64,000 bases of DNA from CAVURS01 sp963795385 (GCA_963795385.1 CAWCHK010000003.1:186001-250000); one strand, 5' to 3'. Counted from the stretch's first letter, positions 1 to 8,554 are shown. Notes: generated from the sequence alone by a model not told the origin. Numbers and translations: made by a program.

Positions 1-667
1 ATCCGGGACATCAGCTTCGTCGTCGAGGAGGGGAGTCGTCACCCTGATCGGCGCCAACGGCGCCGGCAAGACCACGACGATGAAGACCGTCTCCGGCCTG
101 CGCCCGGTGCGGGCCGGCAAGGTGGTCTTCGACGGCCAGGACATCACCAGCATGCCGGCCCACCAGCGCGTCACGCTCGGCATCGGCCAGTCGCCGGAGG
201 GCCGCGGGATCTTCCCCGGCATGACGGTGATGGAGAACCTCGAGATGGGCGCGTACACCCGCAAGGACCGCAAGAGCGCGGCGTACGCGGCCGACAAGGA
301 GCGGGTCTTCGCGCTCTTCCCCCGCCTGCAGGAGCGGGTCAGCCAGGCGGCCGGCACGATGTCCGGCGGCGAGCAGCAGATGCTGGCCATGGGCCGGGCG
401 CTGATGGCCCGCCCGCGGCTGCTGCTGCTCGACGAGCCGTCGATGGGCCTCGCGCCCAAGCTGATCCAGCAGATCTTCACGATCATCAGGGAGATCAACG
501 AGCAGGGTACGACCGTGCTGCTGGTGGAGCAGAACGCGGCGCAGGCCCTGAAGCGGGCCGACCGGGCCTACATCCTGGAGACCGGTGAGGTCGTCCGGCA
601 GGGCAGTGGCAAGGACCTGTCCAACGACCCGAGCGTCAAGGCCGCCTACCTCGGCGGAGACGTCTGA
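1..667 (+). CDS. livF: Branched-chain amino acid ABC transporter ATP-binding protein (LivF type), 5' partial
   Basis: Cytoplasmic ATPase that powers high-affinity uptake of leucine, isoleucine and valine; normally encoded with livG, livH and livM, which would lie to the left. The window starts inside the gene. Walker A (GANGAGKTT) is at about nt 53-79, the signature MSGGEQQ at about 358-378, Walker B LLLLDEP soon after, and the H-loop region reads LLVEQN. The C-terminus AAYLGGDV is typical of LivF. The first 35 nt are in a different frame from the rest: near nt 31-40 the expected Gly-Glu-Val-Val stretch is shortened, so there is a small indel, probably a sequence error. The ATG at nt 80 is internal, not the real start. 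LivG is the alternative, but the short length and C-terminus favour LivF. Confidence 0.88.
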   Translation, partial: SGTSASSSRRGVVTLIGANGAGKTTTMKTVSGLRPVRAGKVVFDGQDITSMPAHQRVTLGIGQSPEGRGIFPGMTVMENLEMGAYTRKDRKSAAYAADKERVFALFPRLQERVSQAAGTMSGGEQQMLAMGRALMARPRLLLLDEPSMGLAPKLIQQIFTIIREINEQGTTVLLVEQNAAQALKRADRAYILETGEVVRQGSGKDLSNDPSVKAAYLGGDV

Positions 668-778
668 GCGACTGCGCATTTCGGTCATCAGCGCCCGAGT
701 CGGACGACGAGTCCCCACGCTGCGGGATTGTTTGACTACGAAATCAGTTGCCCCTTTCCACAAGCACGGGGGAGGTCG

Positions 779-784
779 TAGGCT
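779..784 (+). promoter_or_regulatory. -10-like hexamer TAGGCT before acetyltransferase gene
   Basis: The same TAGGCT hexamer that precedes polA, coaE, uvrC and moaA is found here, but about 85 bases before the start codon, so this transcript would have a leader of about 80 nt. The leader holds an imperfect GC hairpin at about 829-852 (GACCCGGG with CCCGGGGTC) close to the ribosome binding site. The 668-869 interval contains no gene. It includes an unusually AT-rich patch at about 727-760. Confidence 0.4.
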
Positions 785-869
785 CCGACCGCTTGGTCGA
801 TGTCGCACCAGAAGTCAGCCGCAAAGTCGACCCGGGTAGGGGTCCCGGGGTCCCGCCCTTCAAGGAGGA

Positions 870-1472
870 ATGGTGACCCGCAACTCCCTGCTCGTGGCTC
901 CCGTCGGCCCGGACGACGTCCAGGCACTCACCGATCTGTGGAGCTCGGCACGAGCGGAGTCCGGGTCGGCCCGCACCGATACGGCCGCCCCTGGACGGGA
1001 CCTGCGGCGAGCGGTGGCGGACGTCCTGACCCGGCACGGCGTCCACGCCTTCCTGGCCCGTCACGAGGGTCGGCCGGTGGGCTACGTCATCCTGACCTCC
1101 GGGCCGCTGCTCCCGCTGGTCGACACCCCGGCCGTCTGCATCGAGCACCTCTACGTCCAGCCGGACGCCCGGCACCGCGGCACCGGTACGGCGCTCATCT
1201 CGGCCTGCGCGACCCTGGCCGAACGCGTTGGAGCGGAACAGGTTGCGGTGGGCGTGCCCTCCTCGGACCGCGACCCGAACCGGTTCTTCGCCCGCCTCGG
1301 CTTCTCGCCCTTCGTCGTCCGCCGGGTGGTCGGCGTCGGAGCCCTGCGCCGCCGTCTCGGCGGTGGCGACAGCGCCCGCGGAGGCCTCGAGCAGACGCTG
1401 ATGCGCCGCCGGTCGCTGCGGGCCAGGGACCGGGCCAAGGCGCTCGTCTCCAGCTCGCCGCTGTCGCACTGA
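870..1472 (+). CDS. GNAT family N-acetyltransferase
   Basis: Predicted to transfer an acetyl group from acetyl-CoA to an unknown small molecule or protein amine. 200 residues, a single GNAT domain. The acetyl-CoA binding motif A is QPDARHRGTGTAL (about residues 97-109), followed by the typical helix and a C-terminal RFFARLGF segment. The tail is Arg-rich and extends about 40 residues past the usual fold. An unusually good Shine-Dalgarno AAGGAGGA (862-869) abuts the ATG at 870, which is too close. The in-frame GTG at 873 is only slightly better spaced, so the exact start is uncertain. It stands alone between livF and polA on the same strand. The substrate cannot be read from the sequence. Confidence 0.85.
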   Translation: MVTRNSLLVAPVGPDDVQALTDLWSSARAESGSARTDTAAPGRDLRRAVADVLTRHGVHAFLARHEGRPVGYVILTSGPLLPLVDTPAVCIEHLYVQPDARHRGTGTALISACATLAERVGAEQVAVGVPSSDRDPNRFFARLGFSPFVVRRVVGVGALRRRLGGGDSARGGLEQTLMRRRSLRARDRAKALVSSSPLSH

Positions 1473-1513
1473 CCGGGACGCCGACGGCGGGCCGTCCTGT
1501 CGGCACCGGCCCC

Positions 1514-1519
1514 TAGGCT
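1514..1519 (+). promoter_or_regulatory. -10 TAGGCT of a leaderless polA promoter
   Basis: TAGGCT lies six bases before the GTG start of polA, so the expected transcription start coincides with the start codon. No Shine-Dalgarno sequence fits between them. No clear -35 element is seen. Confidence 0.6.
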
Positions 1520-1525
1520 GAGTCC

Positions 1526-4312
1526 GTGACGGCCTCGACGACGAACCCGACCGACAGCCCGATGGTGAGCCCCAGCCCGAACGACACCGCAGGGCCGGTT
1601 GCCGGGCGTGCGCCGGGGACGGTGCTCCTGCTCGACGGTCACTCGCTGGCCTACCGCGCCTTCTTCGCGCTCCCGGTGGAGAACTTCTCGACCACGACGG
1701 GCCAGCCGACCAACGCCGTCTACGGCTTCACCTCGATGCTGATCAACCTGCTCCGGGACGAGACACCCACCCACGTGGCCGTGGCGTTCGACGTCTCGCG
1801 CAAGACCTTCCGGTCGGAGGAGTACGCCGAGTACAAGGCCGGCCGCTCGGTGACCCCCAACGAGTTCAAGAGCCAGGTCCCGCTGATGCGCGAGGTCCTC
1901 TCCGCGCTGCGGATCCCCGCCCTGGAGGCCGAGGGGTTCGAGGCCGACGACATCCTGGCCACGCTCGCGGTCCAGGCTCGCGCGCAGGGCCACCGGGTGC
2001 TGATCTGCTCCGGTGACCGCGACACTTTCCAGCTGGTCAGCGACGAGGTGACGGTGCTCTACCCGGTGCGCGGCGTCTCCGAGCTGTCCCGGATGACCCC
2101 CGAGGCGGTCGAGGCGCGCTACGGCCTCGGGCCGGAGCGCTACCCCGACCTGGCCGCGCTCGTCGGCGAGGACAGCGACAACCTGCCGGGGGTCCCGGGC
2201 GTCGGCCCCAAGACGGCCGCGAAGTGGCTGACGCTCTACGGCGACCTAGAGGGCATCGTCGCCAACGTCGACCAGATCGGCGGCAAGGCGGGGGAGAGCC
2301 TGCGGGCCCACCTCGACGGGGTCCTCCGCAACCGGCGGCTGAACGCCCTGGTCCGCGACCTGGACCTGCCGTTGAGCGTCGACGACCTGGCCCGGCAGGT
2401 GTGGGACCGCGAGCAGGTGCACCAGCTGTTCGACGGCCTGGAGTTCCGGGTCCTGCGCGAGCGGCTGTTCGCCGAGCTGGACGCCGTCGCACCGGAGGCC
2501 GAGGGCGGCTTCGACGTGGCCGGGGTCCGGCTGGCACCGGACGAGGTGGGCGGCTGGCTGGCCGACCAGGCACCGGTCGGCGTGCGGACCGGCGTCTCGG
2601 TCGTGGGCACGTGGAGCCGGGGGACAGGTGATGCCCAGGCCGTCGCCATCGCCGCCGGTGACGGCGCCGCGGCGTACGTCTCGTTGAGCGAGCTCACGCC
2701 GGACGCGGAGCGGGCGCTCGCCGCATGGCTGGCCGATCCGTTGCAGCCCAAGGCCTTCCACGACGTCAAGGGCCCGATGGAGGCTCTGGCGGCTCGGGGG
2801 CTCACGCTCAAGGGCGTGGCCAGCGACACGCTCCTGTCGGCCTACCTGGTCCAGCCCGACCAGCGGTCCTACGACCTGGCCGACCTGGTCCTGCGCCACC
2901 TCGGGCGTGACCTGCGGGTCGACGGCGACACCGATGTCGACGGCGGCGTCCAGCTCTCGTTCGAGACCGGCGACGGCCCGGACGAGGCCGAGCAGGCCAT
3001 GGTGCGGGCCCGTGCGGTGCTCGAGCTGGCCGACGCCCTGGACCCGGAGCTGGAGAGCCGGGGCGGCGCCGAGCTGCTGCGCGACGTCGAGCTGCCGCTG
3101 GTGGACGTCCTCGCGACGATGGAGGGCGTCGGCATAGCGGTCGACATGCCGATGCTGACCGGGCTGGAGTCGCACTTCGCCGACGCGGTCGCTCAGGCGG
3201 CCCAGGATGCGTACGACGCCCTGCCCGAGGCCGAGGACGGCACGGAGCGCAAGCTCAACCTCGGCTCGCCCAAGCAGCTGCAGGTGGTGCTGTTCGACGA
3301 GCTGGGGATGCCGAAGACCAAGCGGACCAAGACCGGCTACACCACCGACGCCGAGGCACTGGCCGATCTGTTCGCCGCGACCGAGCACCCGTTCCTCGGG
3401 GCCCTGCTGCGGCACCGGGACGCCAGCCGGCTGCGGCAGACCGTCGAGGGCCTGATCAAGAGCGTCTCGGACGACGGCCGGATCCACACGACGTACAACC
3501 AGACGATCGCCGCGACCGGGCGGATCAGCTCGACCGACCCGAACCTGCAGAACATCCCGATCCGGACCGACGAGGGGCGCCGGATCCGCGAGGTGTTCAT
3601 CGTCGGTGACGGGTTCGGCGAGCTGCTCTCGGCCGACTACAGCCAGATCGAGATGCGGATCATGGCCCACCTGTCCGGCGACACCGGGCTGATCGAGGCG
3701 TTCCGCAGCGGCGAGGACCTGCACCGGTTCGTCGGGTCGCGAGTCTTCGGGGTCGAGCCGGCCGACGTCACACCGGCCCAACGGGCCAAGATCAAGGCGA
3801 TGAGCTACGGCCTCGCCTACGGGCTGTCGGCCTACGGTCTGTCCCGGCAGCTGCTGATCGGCGTCGACGAGGCCAAGGGCCTGATGGACGAGTACTTCGC
3901 GCGGTTCGGCGGCGTCCGCGACTACCTGCGCGAGGTGGTCGACGTCGCCCGGCGGACCGGCTACACCGAGACCATGCTCGGCCGGCGCCGGTACCTCCCG
4001 GACCTGACCAGCGACAACCGGCAGCGCCGTGACGGCGCGGAGCGGATGGCCCTCAACGCGCCGATCCAGGGGTCCGCCGCCGACGTCATCAAGCTGGCCA
4101 TGCTGCGGGTCGACGCCGCGCTCGAGGATGCGGGCGCACGCTCCCGGGTCCTGCTCCAGGTGCACGACGAGCTGGTCCTGGAGGTCGCGGAGGGGGAGCG
4201 CCAGGAGGTCGAGGACCTGGTGGTGCGGGCGATGGGCTCGGCCATCCCGCTGGACGTGCCGCTCGACGTGTCGGTCGGCTCCGGCCGGTCGTGGGAGGCC
4301 GCCGGCCACTGA
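1526..4312 (+). CDS. polA: DNA polymerase I
   Basis: Replicative gap-filling and repair polymerase; removes RNA primers with its 5' nuclease and resynthesises DNA. 928 residues, full length. The 5'-nuclease domain begins with LLLDGHSLAYRAFF (about residue 33) and has the helix-hairpin-helix GVPGVGPKTAAKWL (about 220). The central 3'-5' exonuclease-like domain (about 330-520) lacks the FDTET-type metal-binding motif, as is common in actinobacterial Pol I, so proofreading is not expected. The polymerase domain carries motif A SADYSQIEMR, the O-helix region with KAMSYGLAYGLS, and motif C LQVHDELVLEV. The GTG start is chosen because the TAGGCT -10 lies six bases upstream and no alternative has a ribosome binding site. 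The first 35 residues are Ser/Pro/Thr-rich and probably disordered. Confidence 0.97.
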   Translation: MTASTTNPTDSPMVSPSPNDTAGPVAGRAPGTVLLLDGHSLAYRAFFALPVENFSTTTGQPTNAVYGFTSMLINLLRDETPTHVAVAFDVSRKTFRSEEYAEYKAGRSVTPNEFKSQVPLMREVLSALRIPALEAEGFEADDILATLAVQARAQGHRVLICSGDRDTFQLVSDEVTVLYPVRGVSELSRMTPEAVEARYGLGPERYPDLAALVGEDSDNLPGVPGVGPKTAAKWLTLYGDLEGIVANVDQIGGKAGESLRAHLDGVLRNRRLNALVRDLDLPLSVDDLARQVWDREQVHQLFDGLEFRVLRERLFAELDAVAPEAEGGFDVAGVRLAPDEVGGWLADQAPVGVRTGVSVVGTWSRGTGDAQAVAIAAGDGAAAYVSLSELTPDAERALAAWLADPLQPKAFHDVKGPMEALAARGLTLKGVASDTLLSAYLVQPDQRSYDLADLVLRHLGRDLRVDGDTDVDGGVQLSFETGDGPDEAEQAMVRARAVLELADALDPELESRGGAELLRDVELPLVDVLATMEGVGIAVDMPMLTGLESHFADAVAQAAQDAYDALPEAEDGTERKLNLGSPKQLQVVLFDELGMPKTKRTKTGYTTDAEALADLFAATEHPFLGALLRHRDASRLRQTVEGLIKSVSDDGRIHTTYNQTIAATGRISSTDPNLQNIPIRTDEGRRIREVFIVGDGFGELLSADYSQIEMRIMAHLSGDTGLIEAFRSGEDLHRFVGSRVFGVEPADVTPAQRAKIKAMSYGLAYGLSAYGLSRQLLIGVDEAKGLMDEYFARFGGVRDYLREVVDVARRTGYTETMLGRRRYLPDLTSDNRQRRDGAERMALNAPIQGSAADVIKLAMLRVDAALEDAGARSRVLLQVHDELVLEVAEGERQEVEDLVVRAMGSAIPLDVPLDVSVGSGRSWEAAGH

Positions 4313-4322
4313 GCCGCTCCGA

Positions 4323-5300
4323 TCAGCCGGCGGGGTCGACCCGGCCCGCCGCGGCCCGCACCAGCACCGCGGCCCAGGTGCGATAGGGACGCCAGCTCTC
4401 GCCGACCTGCTCGAGCTCCGCCGCCGTGGCGGGACGGCCGAACCCGTACAGGTCGCCGACGAGCGCCAGCAGCCTCGGCTCGTTGCCCGGCAGGGCGTCC
4501 GCGAAGCCGACGGCCCGGACCGAGATGAGGGTCGCGTAGAACGGCCCGATGCCGTTCAGCTCCTGGAGCCGCTCGGCCGCTGCCTCCGGCCCGAGCGAGC
4601 GCAGCTGCCCGGCGTCCAGCCGGCCGTCCAGGGCCGCACTCGCGACGCCGTGCAGCCGGGTGACCTTCTCCTCGGTCAGGCCCTCGATCCCCTCGACCGC
4701 CAGCAGCTGCGCCGGCGTGGGGAACGCGGCGACGCTCCGGCCGGCCAGCTCGAACGTCCGCCCGTGCTCGGCCGACAACCGATCGCGGACCAGGGCCATC
4801 TGCTGGGCCGGACGGCGGGCGCTCAGCACGCTCCAGGCGGCGGCCTCGTACGGCGAGTGGAACAGCGGTGGTCGCAGGCCGTCGGCCAGCTGTTGGAGCC
4901 GGCCGATCACCGGGTCTCGACGGCCGACATCGGCGAACCCCCGGCCGTCGATGTCGAGCGAGAGCACCCGGGCCACCTGGTCCCGCACGGCGTCGAGGTC
5001 GCCCTCGCCCCACACCTCGGCCAGCACCTCGCCGTCGGCGTCCCCGCTCCCGATGGCGCCGTTGTCGCCGACCTCGCTGGCCTGGCGGAGGACGACGCCG
5101 ACCTGCTCGCCGTACGGCTGACCGGGCGTGCCGTCCAGGACGAACGCGAGCCGCATCACGCCGTCGTAGGCCTCGGCATGGCGCTGGCCGAAGCCGAACT
5201 CGACCGACTCGCGCAGAGAGAAGGCACCCTGCGGCCGGATCGTGAACGTCCGGGCGGCTCCCTCGGAGGCCGTGGGGGCCGTGCCCGTCCGCGAAGTCAT
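4323..5300 (-). CDS. AlkA-like DNA-3-methyladenine glycosylase family (HhH-GPD fold)
   Basis: Base-excision repair enzymes of this family remove alkylated purines. 325 residues, starting at the ATG whose product begins MTSRTGTAP; a longer in-frame extension to 5936 is only the shadow of the neighbouring gene. An N-terminal beta domain is followed by the helical domain with the helix-hairpin-helix LNGIGPFYATLI. In E. coli AlkA the catalytic Asp follows about 20 residues later in LPDD. The matching segment here reads DALPGNEPRL, so the aspartate position holds Asn or Glu and the base-stacking Trp is Phe. Activity is therefore uncertain. It is convergent with polA, with a 10-base gap. The methyltransferase gene upstream is on the same strand, 53 bases away. 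Confidence 0.82.
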   Translation of the reverse strand: MTSRTGTAPTASEGAARTFTIRPQGAFSLRESVEFGFGQRHAEAYDGVMRLAFVLDGTPGQPYGEQVGVVLRQASEVGDNGAIGSGDADGEVLAEVWGEGDLDAVRDQVARVLSLDIDGRGFADVGRRDPVIGRLQQLADGLRPPLFHSPYEAAAWSVLSARRPAQQMALVRDRLSAEHGRTFELAGRSVAAFPTPAQLLAVEGIEGLTEEKVTRLHGVASAALDGRLDAGQLRSLGPEAAAERLQELNGIGPFYATLISVRAVGFADALPGNEPRLLALVGDLYGFGRPATAAELEQVGESWRPYRTWAAVLVRAAAGRVDPAG

Positions 5301-5353
5301 CCGCGCACCTTGCCACGGCGCCCCGACAACGGTCGGCCCGGTCCGCCCCGGGC

Positions 5354-6166
5354 TCAGGGCCGGGACGACGCTCGGCAGCTGAAGATCGCCGTGCCCGGGA
5401 TCAGCCGCCCGCGCAGGGCACTCCAGCCGCCCCAGGTCTGCTCGTTGGCGGCCGGCCACTCCGGCTCGACCAGGTCGACGAGCACCAGGCCCGCGGCGGC
5501 GATCTCCCGGACCCGGTCGCCGAGCGTGCGGTGGTGCTCGGCGTACGTCACGGCGCCGGACCGGTCCAGCTCGACGTACGGCGTCCGGTCGAAGTAGGAC
5601 GACGTGATCCGCAGCCCGGGCTCGCCCGGGTCGTCGGGCATCGCCCACCGGACCGGGTGCGAGACCGAGAACACCCAGCGCCCGCCTGGCCGCAGGACCC
5701 GGGCCACCTCGCGCATCACCGCCGCGGAGTCGGCGACGAACGGCACGCCGCCGTACGCCGAGCACGCGATGTCGACGCTGCGGTCGGCGAGCGGGAGGCG
5801 GCGGGCATCGGCCTGCACCAGAGGCACGGCGGGCCCGGCCCGGCCACGGTCGATCCGGGCGGCATGGGCCAGCTGGCCGCCCGAGATGTCGGTGGCGACG
5901 ACCTCGGCGCCCTGCCCGAGCAGCCAGCGCGCGCACTGGGCGGCGCCCGCGCCGACCTCGAGGACGCGCTGCCCGGAGACCACACCGAGCAGCCGGGCCT
6001 CGGACTCGCGCAGGCCCTCGGGACCCCAGACGAAGTCGTCGTCACCGAGGAAGCCGCCGTGCTCGGCCTGGTAGTCGTCCGCCGCCCCGTCCCACCACCG
6101 CCGGTTCGCGGTGGCGGTCTCTGCCGGGCCCACCGGCCGGCGGCCCGCTCCGCCCAGGTCGCTCAT
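5354..6166 (-). CDS. Class I SAM-dependent methyltransferase (Methyltransf_11 type)
   Basis: 270 residues. SAM-binding motif I is LEVGAGAAQCARWL (about residue 70), the acidic residue after beta-2 is in VVATDIS, and motif IV/post-motif III reads VARVLRPGGRWVFSVSHP. The overall arrangement matches UbiE/Methyltransf_11 enzymes that act on small molecules. The ATG at 6166 is chosen; an upstream in-frame start would add a basic stretch with no similarity. It probably shares a transcript with the glycosylase gene downstream. The substrate is not deducible; similar genes are common and poorly characterised in actinobacteria. Confidence 0.85.
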   Translation of the reverse strand: MSDLGGAGRRPVGPAETATANRRWWDGAADDYQAEHGGFLGDDDFVWGPEGLRESEARLLGVVSGQRVLEVGAGAAQCARWLLGQGAEVVATDISGGQLAHAARIDRGRAGPAVPLVQADARRLPLADRSVDIACSAYGGVPFVADSAAVMREVARVLRPGGRWVFSVSHPVRWAMPDDPGEPGLRITSSYFDRTPYVELDRSGAVTYAEHHRTLGDRVREIAAAGLVLVDLVEPEWPAANEQTWGGWSALRGRLIPGTAIFSCRASSRP

Positions 6167-6226
6167 GCGGGGATGCTGCCACGTCGCGCGGTCAGCACGG
6201 GCTGGCCGGGTTGTGCGCTCGTGCAC

Positions 6227-6232
6227 TACTCT
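6227..6232 (+). promoter_or_regulatory. Candidate rpsA promoter -10 (TACTCT)
   Basis: TACTCT is followed about seven bases later by the start of a GC-rich hairpin, so the rpsA transcript would begin at about 6239 and carry a leader of about 64 nt. The spacing to any -35 is unclear. Confidence 0.4.
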
Positions 6233-6239
6233 GGGTCAC

Positions 6240-6263
6240 GCGCACGCCTGTGCGTAACTTTTT
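6240..6263 (+). promoter_or_regulatory. Hairpin plus T-run in the rpsA leader
   Basis: GCGCAC (6240-6245) pairs with GTGCGT (6250-6255) around a GCCT loop, and five T residues follow at 6259-6263. It resembles a small intrinsic terminator or attenuator. No plus-strand gene runs into it, since the gene to the left is on the minus strand, so it would act inside the rpsA leader. Regulation of rpsA by its leader is known in enterobacteria; this structure has not been matched to a described family. Confidence 0.4.
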
Positions 6264-6302
6264 CATGCCCCCAATTCCTGTCCGCATCGGAGTCCCGACT
6301 AC

Positions 6303-7796
6303 ATGACCGCCAGCACCACCGAGATCAGCCAAGCGAAGACCAGCACGCCGCAGGTAGCCGTGAACGACATCGGCACGGCCGAAGACTTCATGGCCGCGAT
6401 CGACGAGACGATCAAGTACTTCAACGACGGAGACATCGTCGAGGGTGTCATCGTCAAGGTCGACCGGGACGAGGTCCTGCTCGACATCGGCTACAAGACC
6501 GAGGGCGTCATCCCCTCCCGTGAGCTGTCCATCAAGCACGACGTGGACCCCGGTGATGTGGTCAAGGTCGGCGACGAGGTCGAGGCCCTCGTCCTCCAGA
6601 AGGAGGACAAGGAAGGCCGGCTCATCCTGTCCAAGAAGCGCGCGCAGTACGAGCGCGCCTGGGGCACGATCGAGAAGATCAAGGAAGAGGACGGCATCGT
6701 CACCGGCTCGGTGATCGAGGTGGTCAAGGGCGGCCTGATCCTGGACATCGGCCTGCGCGGCTTCCTGCCCGCGTCGCTGGTCGAGATGCGCCGGGTGCGC
6801 GACCTCCAGCCGTACGTCGGCAAGGAGCTCGAGGCCAAGATCATCGAGCTGGACAAGAACCGCAACAACGTCGTGCTCTCCCGCCGCGCCTGGCTCGAGC
6901 AGACCCAGTCCGAGGTGCGCCAGACCTTCCTGCAGACCCTGCAGAAGGGCCAGGTCCGCTCCGGCGTGGTCTCCTCGATCGTCAACTTCGGTGCGTTCGT
7001 GGACCTCGGCGGCGTCGACGGCCTGGTGCACGTCTCGGAGCTGTCCTGGAAGCACATCGACCACCCGAGCGAGGTCGTCGAGGTCGGCCAGGAGGTCACC
7101 GTCGAGGTTCTCGACGTCGACATGGACCGCGAGCGGGTCTCGCTGTCGCTCAAGGCGACCCAGGAAGACCCGTGGCAGCAGTTCGCCCGCACCCACGCCA
7201 TCGGCCAGGTCGTCCCGGGCAAGGTCACCAAGCTGGTGCCGTTCGGCGCGTTCGTCCGGGTCGACGAGGGCATCGAGGGCCTGGTCCACATCTCCGAGCT
7301 GGCCGAGCGTCACGTCGAGATCCCGGAGCAGGTCGTCCAGGTCGGCGACGACATCTTCGTCAAGGTCATCGACATCGACCTGGAGCGCCGGCGGATCTCG
7401 CTCTCGCTCAAGCAGGCCAACGAGGGCGTCACCGGTGGCGCCGACTTCGACCCGACGCTCTACGGCATGGCCGCGGAGTACGACGAGGCCGGCAACTACA
7501 AGTACCCCGAGGGCTTCGACCCCGAGACCAACGAGTGGGTCGAGGGGTACGACGCGCAGCGTGAGGTCTGGGAGAAGCAGTACGCCGAGGCCCACGAGCG
7601 CTGGGAGGCGCACAAGAAGCAGGTCGAGGAGATGGCCAAGGCCGACGCCGAGGCCCGCGACGAGGCCGGCGAGGTCCCGGCTGGCTCGTACTCCTCCGCC
7701 ACGTCCGCTCCGGACGAGGCGGCCGACGACGCCGAGGGCACGCTGGCCTCGGACGAGGCGCTCGCAGCCCTGCGGGAGAAGCTCACCGGCAACTAG
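6303..7796 (+). CDS. rpsA: 30S ribosomal protein S1
   Basis: mRNA-binding ribosomal protein that helps the 30S subunit engage structured or weak-SD messages. 497 residues, the four-S1-domain form typical of actinobacteria. Domains are at about residues 37-107 (VEGVIVKVDRDEVLLDIGYK), 124-192, 208-278 (GVVSSIVNFGAFVDLGG) and 294-364 (GKVTKLVPFGAFVRVDEG). The last 100 residues are acidic, with a charged helical stretch rich in Glu/Ala that is less conserved. The ATG at 6303 has a weak GGAG at 6289-6292. Codon use is optimal, as expected for a highly expressed gene. It is followed by a strong terminator hairpin. Confidence 0.97.
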   Translation: MTASTTEISQAKTSTPQVAVNDIGTAEDFMAAIDETIKYFNDGDIVEGVIVKVDRDEVLLDIGYKTEGVIPSRELSIKHDVDPGDVVKVGDEVEALVLQKEDKEGRLILSKKRAQYERAWGTIEKIKEEDGIVTGSVIEVVKGGLILDIGLRGFLPASLVEMRRVRDLQPYVGKELEAKIIELDKNRNNVVLSRRAWLEQTQSEVRQTFLQTLQKGQVRSGVVSSIVNFGAFVDLGGVDGLVHVSELSWKHIDHPSEVVEVGQEVTVEVLDVDMDRERVSLSLKATQEDPWQQFARTHAIGQVVPGKVTKLVPFGAFVRVDEGIEGLVHISELAERHVEIPEQVVQVGDDIFVKVIDIDLERRRISLSLKQANEGVTGGADFDPTLYGMAAEYDEAGNYKYPEGFDPETNEWVEGYDAQREVWEKQYAEAHERWEAHKKQVEEMAKADAEARDEAGEVPAGSYSSATSAPDEAADDAEGTLASDEALAALREKLTGN

Positions 7797-7832
7797 CACT
7801 GAGCACCAACCAGGACCCAAGCACTCACCCGA

Positions 7833-7862
7833 AGCCCCGGACCAGCACTGGTCCGGGGCTTT
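7833..7862 (+). terminator. Terminator hairpin after rpsA
   Basis: A perfect 13-bp inverted repeat: AGCCCCGGACCAG (7833-7845) and CTGGTCCGGGGCT (7848-7860). Only two T residues follow before the TAGGCT hexamer of the coaE promoter, so the 3' arm is shared with the coaE promoter region. Confidence 0.8.
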
Positions 7863-7867
7863 AGGCT
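7862..7867 (+). promoter_or_regulatory. -10 TAGGCT of a leaderless coaE promoter
   Basis: TAGGCT ends six bases before the coaE ATG, so the transcript would start at the AUG. The -35 region falls inside the rpsA terminator stem. Confidence 0.6.
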
Positions 7868-7873
7868 TCCGGG

Positions 7874-8473
7874 ATGCTGCGCGTCGGCCTGACCGGGGGG
7901 ATCGGTTCGGGGAAGTCGACCGTCTCGCGCCGGCTGGCCGAGCTGGGCGCCACGGTCATCGACTCCGACGTACTCGCCCGAGAGGTGGTCGAGCCCGGCA
8001 CACCCGGGCTGGAGGCGATCCGGGCCGCGTTCGGGCCGGCGGTCATCGCCGCGGACGGGAGGCTGGACCGCCCGGCCCTGGGAGCCATCGTCTTCGCGGA
8101 CGCCGGGCTCCGCGGTGTCCTCAACGGCATCGTCCACCCCCTGGTGCGGGCCCGGGCCGCGGCCATCGCGGCCGCCGCGCCCGCCGACGCGGTCGTCGTC
8201 CAGGACGTCCCGCTGCTGGTCGAGACCGGCATGACCCAGGACTTCGACATCGTCCTGGTCGTGGACGCGCCGGAGGACGAGCGGATCGCCCGGCTGGCCT
8301 CGTCACGGGGCATGAGCGCCCAGGACGCGCGGGCCCGGATGGCGGCGCAGGCCAGCCGGGACGAGCGGTTGGCGGCCGCGGACTTCGTGCTCGACAACTC
8401 GGGCTCGGAGCCGGACCTGACCGCCCACGTCGACCACCTCTGGCCCCAGCTGCAGCGCCTCGCCGCGTCCTAG
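7874..8473 (+). CDS. coaE: Dephospho-CoA kinase
   Basis: Last step of coenzyme A synthesis: phosphorylates the 3'-OH of the ribose in dephospho-CoA using ATP. 199 residues. The P-loop GGIGSGKST is at about residue 8, the DSD of the substrate-binding region at about 34, and the lid helices are present. Many actinobacterial CoaE proteins carry a C-terminal GrpB-like domain of about 200 residues; this one stops at the kinase domain. Its start codon is placed by the TAGGCT hexamer six bases upstream. uvrB follows on the same strand after about 80 bases. Confidence 0.95.
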   Translation: MLRVGLTGGIGSGKSTVSRRLAELGATVIDSDVLAREVVEPGTPGLEAIRAAFGPAVIAADGRLDRPALGAIVFADAGLRGVLNGIVHPLVRARAAAIAAAAPADAVVVQDVPLLVETGMTQDFDIVLVVDAPEDERIARLASSRGMSAQDARARMAAQASRDERLAAADFVLDNSGSEPDLTAHVDHLWPQLQRLAAS

Positions 8474-8542
8474 CCGTACCGACCACAGACGTTGGTGACG
8501 GCCCGGCGAGCGGTCCGGTACGACGTTGTCGGTGGCTGCGCT

Positions 8543-8548
8543 TACCGT
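8543..8548 (+). promoter_or_regulatory. -10 TACCGT of a leaderless uvrB promoter
   Basis: TACCGT ends six bases before the ATG at 8555. This supports the 707-residue form of UvrB over the longer open frame that begins with a GTG at 8492. Confidence 0.5.
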
Positions 8549-8554
8549 TGGGGC

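Noticed and set aside
80..667. ATG at nt 80 as the start of livF
   Set aside because: It lies after the Walker A motif, which is readable upstream; the gene simply enters from the left with a small indel.
4029..5597. Long open frames opposite polA and the glycosylase
   Set aside because: They are GC-rich shadow frames with Arg/Pro-rich translation and no family features; the same applies to many other long antisense frames in this window.
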